A stretch of 64,000 nt of DNA from Gigaspora margarita (lineage: Eukaryota; Glomeromycota; Glomeromycetes; Diversisporales; Gigasporaceae): positions 248,611 through 312,610 of the forward strand of contig WTPW01000338.1 of assembly GCA_009809945.1 (NCBI GenBank), read 5' to 3'. The notes under the pieces are model-generated. The model was not told the origin of the DNA and made no database searches. It saw nothing but the letters and a program-made list of their open reading frames with translations. The position numbers and the translations under genes are program-made. This document shows, piece by piece, positions 46,641 through 56,237 of this stretch (position 1 is its first letter; every line of letters begins with the position of its first letter).

Positions 46641-47165
46641 AGGGGCATCCATAAATAATGTTATACTTGAGGGAAGTTTCCCAAAATATAGCATTTTCCA
46701 ATAAGTAGGAGGGGGTCAAAAAAATATGAATTTTTTTATAAAAATTTGTCTATATTTTGATCAAAAGATCCAAATTGAATGATTTTGGTACCATTCGAAT
46801 CATCTTGAGAAGAGGATTCAGAAAGTACCAAAATCATTTGATTTGGATTGCTAAATCAAGAGTTATTAACAAAATACTATTGGCTATTATCTTATCTTAT
46901 AAAATTACTATAAAATCAATTTTTTTTTGTAAATAACTCTTGATCCAGTTATCCAAATGAAATGATTTTAGTATCATTGGATTCATCTCATAGAGACAAT
47001 TCAAATGGTACCAAAATAATTCAGATCAAATTACTGTATTATAATATATCCAAGTTTTTGTAAAATTTTATATATAAATATATGGATTTTAAAAAATTTT
47101 TTTATATAGTCTAGGGGGTCAAGAGCTACTATATAGAGGTATATAACTTTATTTATGAATGCCCT
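46641..47165. mobile_element. 525 bp TIR element, AGGGGCATCCATAAATAA ends
   Basis: AGGGGCATCCATAAATAATG on the left is inverted on the right (TTTATTTATGAATGCCCT). Inside, GGGGGTC occurs near both ends and a GATTCATCTC-type block is repeated. It sits between two related AT-rich blocks (46260-46640 and 47170-47510) that share AATTAATTAATAAAA and CAAGTAAAATAAAAA motifs. The target duplication is uncertain. Confidence 0.6.
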
Positions 47166-47689
47166 AATTAGTTCTAACTTAATGCACTATGTAAACATAA
47201 TCAGCACCTAAAAATTTATTAAATTGGCTGAATGTATTTTATTTTATTTAAAATTTTGAAAAAAGATGCTTAAATTTGACTTTTTGATTATAACTTCAAA
47301 ATTAAGTATCTATGCTCTAAATTTCAAGTAAAATAAAAATATTTTTGCCAATTTGATGTATTTTTAAGTGCTAAATAAATTTACTTAGTGGATAAAGTTA
47401 GAATTAATTAATAAAATTTTGTGAATTAGAAGATTTTATAAAATTTTATTGATAAAATTCTATAAAATCTTATATCATAAAATTTTATTAATTAATTCTT
47501 AGCACCAAAAAATATATACAAATATTTTTAAACTCGGACCAGTCCATGAACATTGAACTGGACCCAGACTAAACTCATAATTGAGTTTGAATCTGGTTTG
47601 AAGTTCAAAATTAGTAAAATTTAGAATCTGAGTCTGGCTCAATCCTGAACCAGACCTGGACTAGACCTAGAAGCACTAAAATTATAATT

Positions 47690-48065
47690 CAAAAAACCTG
47701 AATTAGGTATTTATAAACCAACTTCTTGTTCAAAAAAAACCATATTGGTTCTCTTTGAACCAACTTTTGGTTCAAAAGAACCAGATCTTAATTTTTTAAA
47801 CTAATATCTGGTTTTAAAAAACCCAAATTGGATTTTGACCCAATTTCTGGTTCAAAAAAAACCTGAATTAGATCTTTTTAAACCAATTTCTGATTTAACT
47901 GAACTGGATCCAAGTCTTTTTGAACCCACTTCTAATTTAAAAACCCAAATTAGACCTTTTTAAACCAGCTTCTGGTTCAAAAGAACCTAGATTGGATCTT
48001 TTAAACTAGCTTCTAGTTCAAAATAATTACTTTAAATCAACTTCTAATTCAAAATAATCTGATAT
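47690..48065 (+). repeat. minisatellite of about 60 bp units
   Basis: About six or seven degenerate units have the form AACCAACTTCTGGTTCAAAA, then (A)GAACC(C)AAATTGGATCTTTT. The GAACCA...TGGTTC part is itself palindromic. An upstream region from 47520 has related GACC/AGTCTGG-rich sequence. It is non-coding. Confidence 0.65.
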
Positions 48066-48767
48066 TTGATTAGCCAATATTGGTATCTAGTCATGTGGCC
48101 GAAATTTGTATAACTCAGAAATTTCAAGAAATACATTTTTATAAAAGCATATAGGCTTTTATTTTTGGTTCTTATCATATAATCTTGGATTAAAGTATAG
48201 GCCATTAAGGGTTCTATTTTAATTGGTTAGGCCACTCCAAATTGATTCTTTGTTTAAACATAATATAAATCTTTTGCAAGAGAGAGAGGAGAGATAAAAA
48301 ATCAACAACATTTCTAAAAAATAGCAATTATATTGACTGAACAAAATGTAAAAATTTTCAAAGGCCAATACTGCAATTTGATTGGTTAAACTAGTGTTTA
48401 TTTTATGTCTAAAATTTCAAAAAATAGAAGGGGTGTTATGTTAAACAAAGAATCAAATTGGCGTGGCCTTGTATGATTGTATATACTATATAATATTCTT
48501 TAAAATAATTTTGATTTATTGGTTACTTTTTAATAATTTTACTATCAAAATTACTTCTCAATAAAGTAATTTTTACAAGTTCAAAATTAGTAAAATTAAT
48601 AATCATTCAAAACAAAATAGTAAATCAAAAGTTATTTGTTTTTAAATTTTTATTAGAATTATACTAATATATAAATTATATATAATGAATTAAAATTGAG
48701 TTCCAAACATACAATGCTATGCATTTACTTATTTTTAAATATATTTAAATAGATATTTTATATAACT

Positions 48768-51296
48768 CTACATAAAAACAACTTCCTGATGAAGATACAA
48801 AGAAGTCAGAGTGGTGTTCTTGTATAGTGCATCTGCTAATGCTTTTCCTCCTTCTGATCCAAGATTATTCCAAGTAAGGTACAAAGAAGTCAGAGTGGTG
48901 TTTTTGCAAAGTGCATCTGCTAATGCTTTTCCTTCTTCTAATCCAAGATTATTATGACAAAGATCCAAAGAGGTCAGCATGGAGTTCTTGCAAAGTGCAT
49001 CTGCTAATGCTTTTCCTACTTCTGATCCAAGATTATTAAAACCAAGATCCAAAGAAGTCAGAGTGGTATTCTTGCAAAGTGCATCTGCAAATGCTTTTCC
49101 TCCTTCTGATCCAAGATCATTATCCCGAAGATTCAGAAAAGTCAATGTAGTGTTCTTGCAAAGTGCATCTGCTAATGCTTTTCCTCCTTCTGATCCAAGA
49201 TTATTAGAACCAAGATACAAAGAAGTCAGAGTGGTGTTCTTGCAAAGCACATCTGCTAATGCTTTTCCTCCTTCTGATCCAAGTTTATTAGAGTTAATAA
49301 TCAGATCAGTCAGTGTGGTGTTCTTGCAAAGTGCATTTGCTAGTGCTTTTCCTCCTTCGGATCCAAGATTATTATTGCAAATATTCAAAGAAGTCAGCGT
49401 TGTGTTCTTGCAAAGTGCATTTGCTAATGCTTTTCCTTCTTCTAATCCAAGTTCATTATCGGCAAGATTCAAATCTTTCAATGTAGAATTCTTGAAAATT
49501 ACATTTGCTAATGCTTTTCCACCTTCTGATTCAAGATTATTATATTGAAGATCCAAAAAGGTCAGCGTGGAGTTCTTGCAAAGTGTATTTGCTAATTCTT
49601 TTCCTCCTTCTGATCCAAGATTATTATATTGAAGATCCAAAAAAGTCAGCGTAGTGTTCTTGCAAAGTGCTCTTATTAATTCGTTTAAATTTTTCAATCC
49701 ACATCGGTTATGTGAAAGATACCAGACTGAAGCACTTTTTTGATCTTCATCACTGTGCTGGTGGTTTTTAATAATTGCCTCAAAAATTTCTAATGCTTTG
49801 AGAAATTTTCCTTGATTAAAACATTCATGTGCCTCCTTTCTCATATTCTCAAGATTGTTATAGTCTTGCGTAAGTGGAGATATAGCCGTAATTTCAAATG
49901 AGTTTGCGTGTACGTTTGTATTATCTTGATAACTTAAGAAAGCTTCGTTATTTTGAGATGATAATTCAATGAAATAATTTTGACCCAAAGTTATTCCACG
50001 ATTATTTACAAAATTTGCATTATTTGGCTCGATTTCTAATAAATTATTTAAATCTGTAGGTGATTCTAATGTGTGATTTGGTTCTATGTTGAATACGTGC
50101 GCAGGTGATTCTTGTAATAATATGGAATTATATCTTATTGAATCTTGTATTATAAAGGAATTTTGTGGATGAGTAATTACTAAATCATGACTGTTTATAT
50201 TTTGATTACAATTAACAATCAACGATTTTAAATTAGAAACAATGAATTGAATTTCTGGACGACTGTTAGGCTCATTACAGAGACAATCTATCATTGATAA
50301 ATACAGAATCTGTTAACAAAACGTCATAAAACATCATCCAAATGAAATCGTAAAAAAATTTATACCTTTATAGATCTTAATATATTTATCCATAGGACTG
50401 ACAACATTTTTGGCAAATAGAATATTATTGTACATTTCTTGCATAAGGATGCCAACGGTATATATATCAGATTTTTTATCAAGTCCGAGATCTTGATATT
50501 TAACAGCTTGCCTTTTTAATCTATTTGAAAGTCCATAATCTGCAAGTTTTATATTATTATTATGCATAAATATATTTTCCAAATGCTATTGGAAATAGTA
50601 TTTTAATTTAATAACAAATTAAAAAAGAAATCAAAATTACAGTATACTAATGATATTCTAAACATTACCAATCCAAGATTAATTATCCCTTTAGCATGCA
50701 AGTATTTAACAGCATTTGCAATTTGCAATGAGAACTTAATCATATCATTCCATGAGAGGTGTTGAGAATTTTCATGTAAATATGATCTCAAAGTTCCACC
50801 GTTGACGTCCTCATAAATCAGCATGTAAGGTATAATACTTGGATCTCCTTTATATACATCAATATATATATAGTGGTTAACTAAAATTCACATTATAAGA
50901 AAAGAAGCGAATATATGTATTATTCTACCTTCTTGTCTAGTAACACCATTAAAACGTATAATGTTAGGGTGTATATCCACACCACGATATAACTTAAGCT
51001 ATACATACGTATGATAATTTAATGATGTATTTATAATAATTCAAATACAATAATATATTATTTGATGTGACGTAAAAAAGTACCTCGTTAATGACTTCAT
51101 TAATAGTTAGATCATTATTTTCGAATGATTTTAATATAACGGTAATTTTATTTTTAAAAACAGCACGATACACTCTTGTAAATTCCTCGTTTTTAATTAA
51201 TTCAACGATCTTAAAACGAGTATGATCATAACAAGTAACGTTTTTCTCAATAATATATTTTTGAAGTTGTTGAAATTTGTTGCCTGTTGCACCCAT
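48768..51296 (-). CDS. pseudokinase-TPR-LRR protein, copy 2 (truncated 3' end)
   Basis: Five exons (51296-51084, 50998-50929, 50847-50669, 50585-50366, 50287-48768) with GT-AG introns give 733 aa. Residues 1-228 form a TKL-like kinase domain: VILK lysine K56, helix-C Glu E71, HPNIIRFNGVT, LIYEDVNGGTLRSYL, DYGLS with D170, and KSDIYTVGILMQE. The catalytic HRD is N151-L152-G153 and the glycine loop (KNEEFTRVY) lacks glycines, so phosphotransfer is unlikely. A linker follows with a TPR-like helix pair (about 370-400, MRKEAHECFNQGKFLKALEI). Eleven 28-residue LRRs run from about 420 to the end. No signal peptide or membrane segment is seen, so it is probably intracellular. The last residues HQEVVFM are encoded by an inserted element; the original end is probably 44200-44598. 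The exon-5 acceptor was chosen at 50288 to keep phase; use of the in-frame ATG 50294 as a separate start is less likely. The ligand is unknown. Confidence 0.8.
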
Positions 51297-52660
51297 TTTT
51301 TGCAGTAGGCCCGTTAAGAATGAAATTAATTATTCAAGATTAAGAATTGATAGGAATGAATTATTTTTAATACCCTGCCACGGTTTAAGCTTAATTATAT
51401 TACAGAGTAACTTCAATCTTGGTTGCACTATTGCAAGATAATAAATTATAAATTACTTATTGTTTTGATTCTTTAATTATTCTTATTACGATTGGTTATC
51501 GTTATTATTTACGATTCATTGTGTAAAATTATACGGTAACACAACCTGCTTTTTTTTTATTCTAACGACACCATTTTGAAATTACGGAATTTCGATATTT
51601 TACAATAAATTTTGTGCGCTGTTACGATTCACGAATAAAATAATTTAAAAGTTGATCAGACAAATCTTTCAAATATCATAGCTTTTACTTCTATATATTA
51701 TTGTTAAGCAATCATATATGTTAACATCGTCCATCTCTATGAAGATTGATAAAAATCACTTGATATTTAAATAAATATAAAGATTAATTAGATAGTCGTG
51801 AGTTCTACGGAGCTTTTGAGCCTACTAAAATGTATCCTAAAAAATATTTGAATCAGATATAATTCGGATATTATCTATTTTTAATAATCGTTATACGATA
51901 CCTGACCAATTATATGTAAATTTGGATTATTGGTACTTCTTGTTTGCATCTATTGTATATAAATTTTCAAATATCATGAAGTACGCTATTTGCACCTCCA
52001 TTATCAGTTATATCATACCATTGATGTGTCAGTAAAGTTTTAATTAATAAAAAAATATTAACCATACAGTAATAAAGGTTTTTAAAACATAAGTTAATGG
52101 TATGTATAAAAATACTGTATAAAAATATGAAATATATGCAGTAAATTAAATTTTATCGAATTCATCGAGGCCCGTTAACAGTTTAAGACGTATGGTTAAA
52201 ACACAATTTTCTAGAATTGTCTCTAATGCCAAAATTCTATTTTTAAACTAATTATTGTGACAGATTAAAATGAAATCGGATTAAAATGAAATTTTTCTAT
52301 TTTTTAAGCAAAATTTTAAAATTTTTTAGGGGACATTTTTGGGGGGTTTTTTTAGGTTTAGGGTTATTAATAAACAAGTATATGTGGGTTTTATAAGCGT
52401 TAAAGGTGAGCAAGAGAGGTCCCCAGTTTCATTTTAATCTGCCACAATTATTAGAACTTAAAAAAAAAAAAATTCTATACACACTTTATGAGCGACATTA
52501 AAGTACTATTAAAATTGTCAATGCATAAATATTCATTTGGATACGTTAGAAATATATTAATATTATATTTAAATAAGATATTTTAAGACAATTAGAAGTC
52601 GTCCCGAAAATTGTGATATTATGAAGTTAAAATAATTTGAATGGTTATTTATAAGATATT
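51297..52660 (-). promoter_or_regulatory. conserved upstream flank of copy 2
   Basis: Near-identical blocks recur upstream of copy 3 (59542-60610) and copy 1. They include the leader GGGCCTACTG just before the ATG, GGTTATCGTTATTA, ATTACGGAATTTCGATAT and GACGTATGGTTAAAACACA. About 1.2 kb is conserved because of recent duplication, so conservation alone does not show promoter elements. An insertion near 52255-52445 (GGGGGGTTTTTTTAGG) is specific to this copy. Confidence 0.4.
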
Positions 52661-52695
52661 GGTCATGCAACGATTAATATCACAAAATTTGTTTT

Positions 52696-52762
52696 GTCGG
52701 AGCAAATGATTGGCTGACACGTGCCGCTACGCGGCACGTTTCGACCAATCATTTGTTCCGAC
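52696..52762. repeat. 32 bp-arm hairpin, core of a small MITE
   Basis: The left arm 52696-52727 (GTCGGAGCAAATGATTGGCT...) pairs with 52731-52762 at 28 of 32 positions around a TAC loop, with the stem tip GTGCCGC/GCGGCAC. Weaker inversion extends outward to about 52672 and 52788 (GCAACGATTAATATC / GATGTTATCGTGC). The paralogous flank near 60610 lacks it, so it is an insertion in this copy. Confidence 0.65.
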
Positions 52763-52789
52763 ATGATCCAATTTCGATGTTATCGTGCA

Positions 52790-54677
52790 ATTATGATCAT
52801 GATTTAAAAGTTGTGATTGGCTAACTGAGTTTTAATTTGGGTTTGTTATGATTACGTAATAACATAGGATAACCATATATGGATAGCCACAATTTTATTA
52901 TTTGAAACTAAAATAATTAGCTTTAATCAAATTCGGTTCATTCAGTGGTCACAAATGATAGTAACAATTCAAAACATAGTGATAATGCATTATGATGATT
53001 TTGAATTTTATTTTATAACTTAAATTTGTTTTTTCTTTAATCACTTAATTAATTATTGTCAATTTTGTAAATTTTGCCAAGAATTTTGAATTTATTAATT
53101 TTGGCAAGAATTTTTGATTTACGAATTTTTGCCAAGAAATTTTAATCTACATTACTAGAATTTTCAGGAAAAATAATCGATTTTGAGACATCACTTAATT
53201 ACTGTAACAGGTAACTGGTAGCTAGATACAGATTGTGCTTGAAGCTGGAAGTTGTTGCATTTGACTGAAGTTAGCCCCCGAATCTTGAACGTGTTGGTGG
53301 TAATTTTAGGCAAGATGTAACTTTTATACCAAAATTAGCAATTTTCAATTTCAAGCCCGTTGATTAAAATCGTTTAACAACAACTATGATTGTGAATAAA
53401 GTAATCGTATTTTAGATCTGCTGGACGAAATTCAAGGTCACCTTTACAATTTCAATTTATGGAATAAGTTCTTTTTTTTTATTATTATGCTGCTAGGAGA
53501 AAACCTATAAGCGAATATTTAATAGTAGTGATATTATGTATTGAATCACATACAGTATATGCAATCTGTCGTTTCGATATCCGGTGCCACTCATTTTCAT
53601 CGGCAATCATTTAACTGACTGCTAATTTGGCTGACATTACATAGAGGTTGTATATAAAATCAAGGACATTTATAAATGTATGAGCGAAATGATTGCGTTA
53701 TATATATAAATGTATATTTAACGTGCGCTTTATGCCCTTTTTATTGATTATAAGCCTAGCATACGAAATTTCCGAAATGTTGAAGTAGATCCCGTGATCA
53801 GAGGATTGTGGCTTCATAACGATCAACGTTCGATCCTTGGCATATCAATTATAAAGCAATATTATTTTGAATTTAAGCTAACACATTTATAAAAAAATAA
53901 ACAAAATATGATGACATAATAGAGAAAAACATAAGACATTTGTAAAGAAGACTTTCAAACGATTCACCTCTATTTGTAGAACTGTCGAAAAATTCACATT
54001 AAAACTTTAAGCATGGAATATCCCTTTAGCTATTCAAGGCATGAGTTATGATTAGATCTTGGTAAAAAATTTGTCACTCAAAACGTTTAAATATGGTAAG
54101 AATTAAGCTGCTCTTTTTTTTTAAAAAAAAACTAATTGATACAACAAAAATTAGCACGTAATATGATCGCACGCTTCCAGACTCAATTAAAGATAAATTC
54201 AATGAGTTCGCATTAGACTTTATAGAAAAACATTCAGAAGATTCATGTGTAAAGTTCACACATAATAGAGAATGGAATGAGACAGGTGAAGCCTTATAAT
54301 TATTACGGAAAAGCCTTCTCAATGTATTGTGAGTAATTTTCAAGACGGTAAATTATAAATCATCATCTAGAGAAAGAACGTATGACGAACAAACTAAAAA
54401 GGGCAGAAGAGAACCGAGAAGGCATCAGGATATATTAAGTGCAGAAGAAGTGAAGATGAATCATATATATCTTTGTTCTACATTATAATAAAGGATTTAT
54501 CGAAAAAGTCCATATGATATAATTTTTGTGTGGTGAATATTTTATGCAATCAGATTTAAATAGATCTATATGTTATACAGTATAAATTACAAACATGCAT
54601 TCTGAGATTGATTTATTGAGACAAGGCATGGTAAACTTTGGTTTAATAGCGGTCAATTATCATTGATCGGATGTGAG
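52790..54677. repeat. far upstream flank of unit 2, shared with unit 3
   Basis: This aligns with 60640-61601 and, beyond the insertion there, with 63274-63335 (GGATAACC, TTTTGCCAAGAATTTT, GATTTACGAATTTTT, TAGCACGTAATATGATCGCA). The right part (54361-54670) also matches 35455-35790. No gene is supported; the frame at 54074-54343 lacks any domain. Confidence 0.6.
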
Positions 54678-54681
54678 TTAA

Positions 54682-55026
54682 TTGACAATTCGCGATAGAA
54701 GGAGAATTTTAACCGGGGGAGATTTTTATAATAAAACATAGTAAAATATGTTAATACAGGAATCATGATTCCTATAGTTTTATAAAATTTTTTGAATTTT
54801 AATTGCAAGTAACTTATTATTTACCTAACTAATTTTACCGATCTAGCTATCATTAGAATCACAAAAACTAGCTCTACAACTTTTATTAAAAGTCTACAAG
54901 ATGTTAACTTAATAAAAAATTAACTTTACATAGTCAGGAATGCTGATTTTTAGATTTTATATGTAATTTATATTAAGTGTTATGTATTTTATTAATACAA
55001 ATTCTCCTTCTCTCACGAATTGTCAA
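54682..55026. mobile_element. TTAA-flanked MITE, 345 bp
   Basis: TTGACAATTCGCGATAGAAG on the left is inverted on the right (CTTCTCTCACGAATTGTCAA) with two or three mismatches over 28 bp. TTAA lies on both sides (54678-54681 and 55027-55030). The corresponding stretch in unit 1 (35785-35815) lacks it. A TTAA target suggests a piggyBac-type non-autonomous element. Confidence 0.72.
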
Positions 55027-55030
55027 TTAA

Positions 55031-56119
55031 AATATTTTTATTTTATAAAAAATTATTGCCAAAATGGCAACAGATAAGCAAATAAAAAAAAAGTTTTTAT
55101 TTATATTAAAAAAAACACATATTATACGAATAAAAAAAATTATGTTCATTGTTGGTATAATATTTTTAGAGATTTAATTCAGGTAGGGTTATGTTGACAA
55201 AGTTACAATCTTACAATAAATGTAATTCTACGTACGTAGGTCCCAGTAAGCCATATTTCATGTAATTTTCATTTCAAATAATGTTATAAAGTGCCAAGTT
55301 TATAAAAGTTCGACCAAAATTATTGCATAATTCGGTTTGTATCTCCTCAATTATCGAAAATTTTGATCACCGAAATTACAAATCATACAAATTACACAAG
55401 AAAACTAGTTCATTGGAGCTTCTCGCAAAATTATGGTAATTTGCCAAATGTTTATTTATGAACTAAAAGCAGAGTTACGTGTACGGTAAGCCGAATATTA
55501 ATCGCCTTATCTAAAATATACCCAAAACTCCAATATCGGGTGTAATGATGTGAGTGGTAGCTATCGGTTATCTACTTCAAAATACTGGTAAATATCGATA
55601 AAATCGATAACATGCAAAGGTAGACACCAGCAGTTACTAAAAAGTTAGCTTTTAAATAAACTTTATTATAGTATTATTAAACATTAAACATATGTCTAGT
55701 ATCTCACGGTAGCTAACAAAGTCAGAAAATAACTCTCAAGGTAGATAACAATACAAATTAAACCCTACATAGAACAACAGTTACATATGTAGCATCAGTA
55801 TAATTTAGCTTATGTCTTTTACAATTCTTAAATTACATTGTCAAAGTTATAATAAATCGAATTTAGAGACTTGCTTTGCGGCTTATAGTTTTAAGCCCAT
55901 CACGTATACAAAAGTTTACACGAATCTTTTTTTTTTTTATAGATTACAATATTAAGACAAAATCTAAAGCAGATAGTAGAAACAAGGATTAATTTTTTAC
56001 GATATCCTTGAAGTCTAAAATTTAAAAGCTAATAATCAAGACATTTGTCCAAAAACTGTTGTTTTACTGACATTATAACTAATAAGATACAAATTTTTTT
56101 TTAAATTTTGTTTTTGTGT
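55031..56119 (-). repeat. 3' flank of duplication unit 3
   Basis: This is collinear with 43262-44199 and 35830-37370. It includes the empty target site (CAGATAGTAGAAACAAGG near 55970) of the MITE at 36836. No gene is visible. Confidence 0.65.
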
Positions 56120-56237
56120 AGTGCATTTGCCAATGCATTGTCTTCTAATCCCAATTAATTTTCAAGGATATCAGAGTGGTGTTATTGTAAAGTGCATCTG
56201 ATAATGCCTTTCCTTCTTCTGATCCAAGATTATTATT
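56120..56237 (-). pseudogene. extra LRR unit after the stop of copy 3
   Basis: Directly behind the TGA of the 56238 gene, the same frame continues NNNLGSEEGKALSDALYNNT and ends SLKIN. That equals the final repeat of copy 1, where the stop position is a Trp codon. Copy 4 has the same TGA. The stop therefore probably arose in the common ancestor of copies 3 and 4 and shortened the protein by one repeat. Confidence 0.75.

Larger units (their letters stand above)
44599..48791. mobile_element. 4.2 kb insertion with CATCAG-type inverted ends
   Basis: The left end CATCAGCAAGTGCATTTTTA and right end TAAAAACAACTTCCTGATG are inverted (CATCAGNAAGT...TTTTTAT). Both junctions fall within LRR coding sequence. 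The interior is very AT-rich, has no recognisable transposase and contains several smaller MITEs and a minisatellite. A similar CATCAGCAAGTGTATTTT lies inside at 46191, so the element may be composite. No clear target duplication was found, which leaves the mechanism open. Confidence 0.55.

Noticed and set aside
50287-50294. Start of a separate LRR gene at ATG 50294
   Set aside because: The same exon follows the kinase exons in phase in both intact copies, and the CLCNEPNSRPEI stretch is the end of the kinase domain, so one fused gene is the better model.
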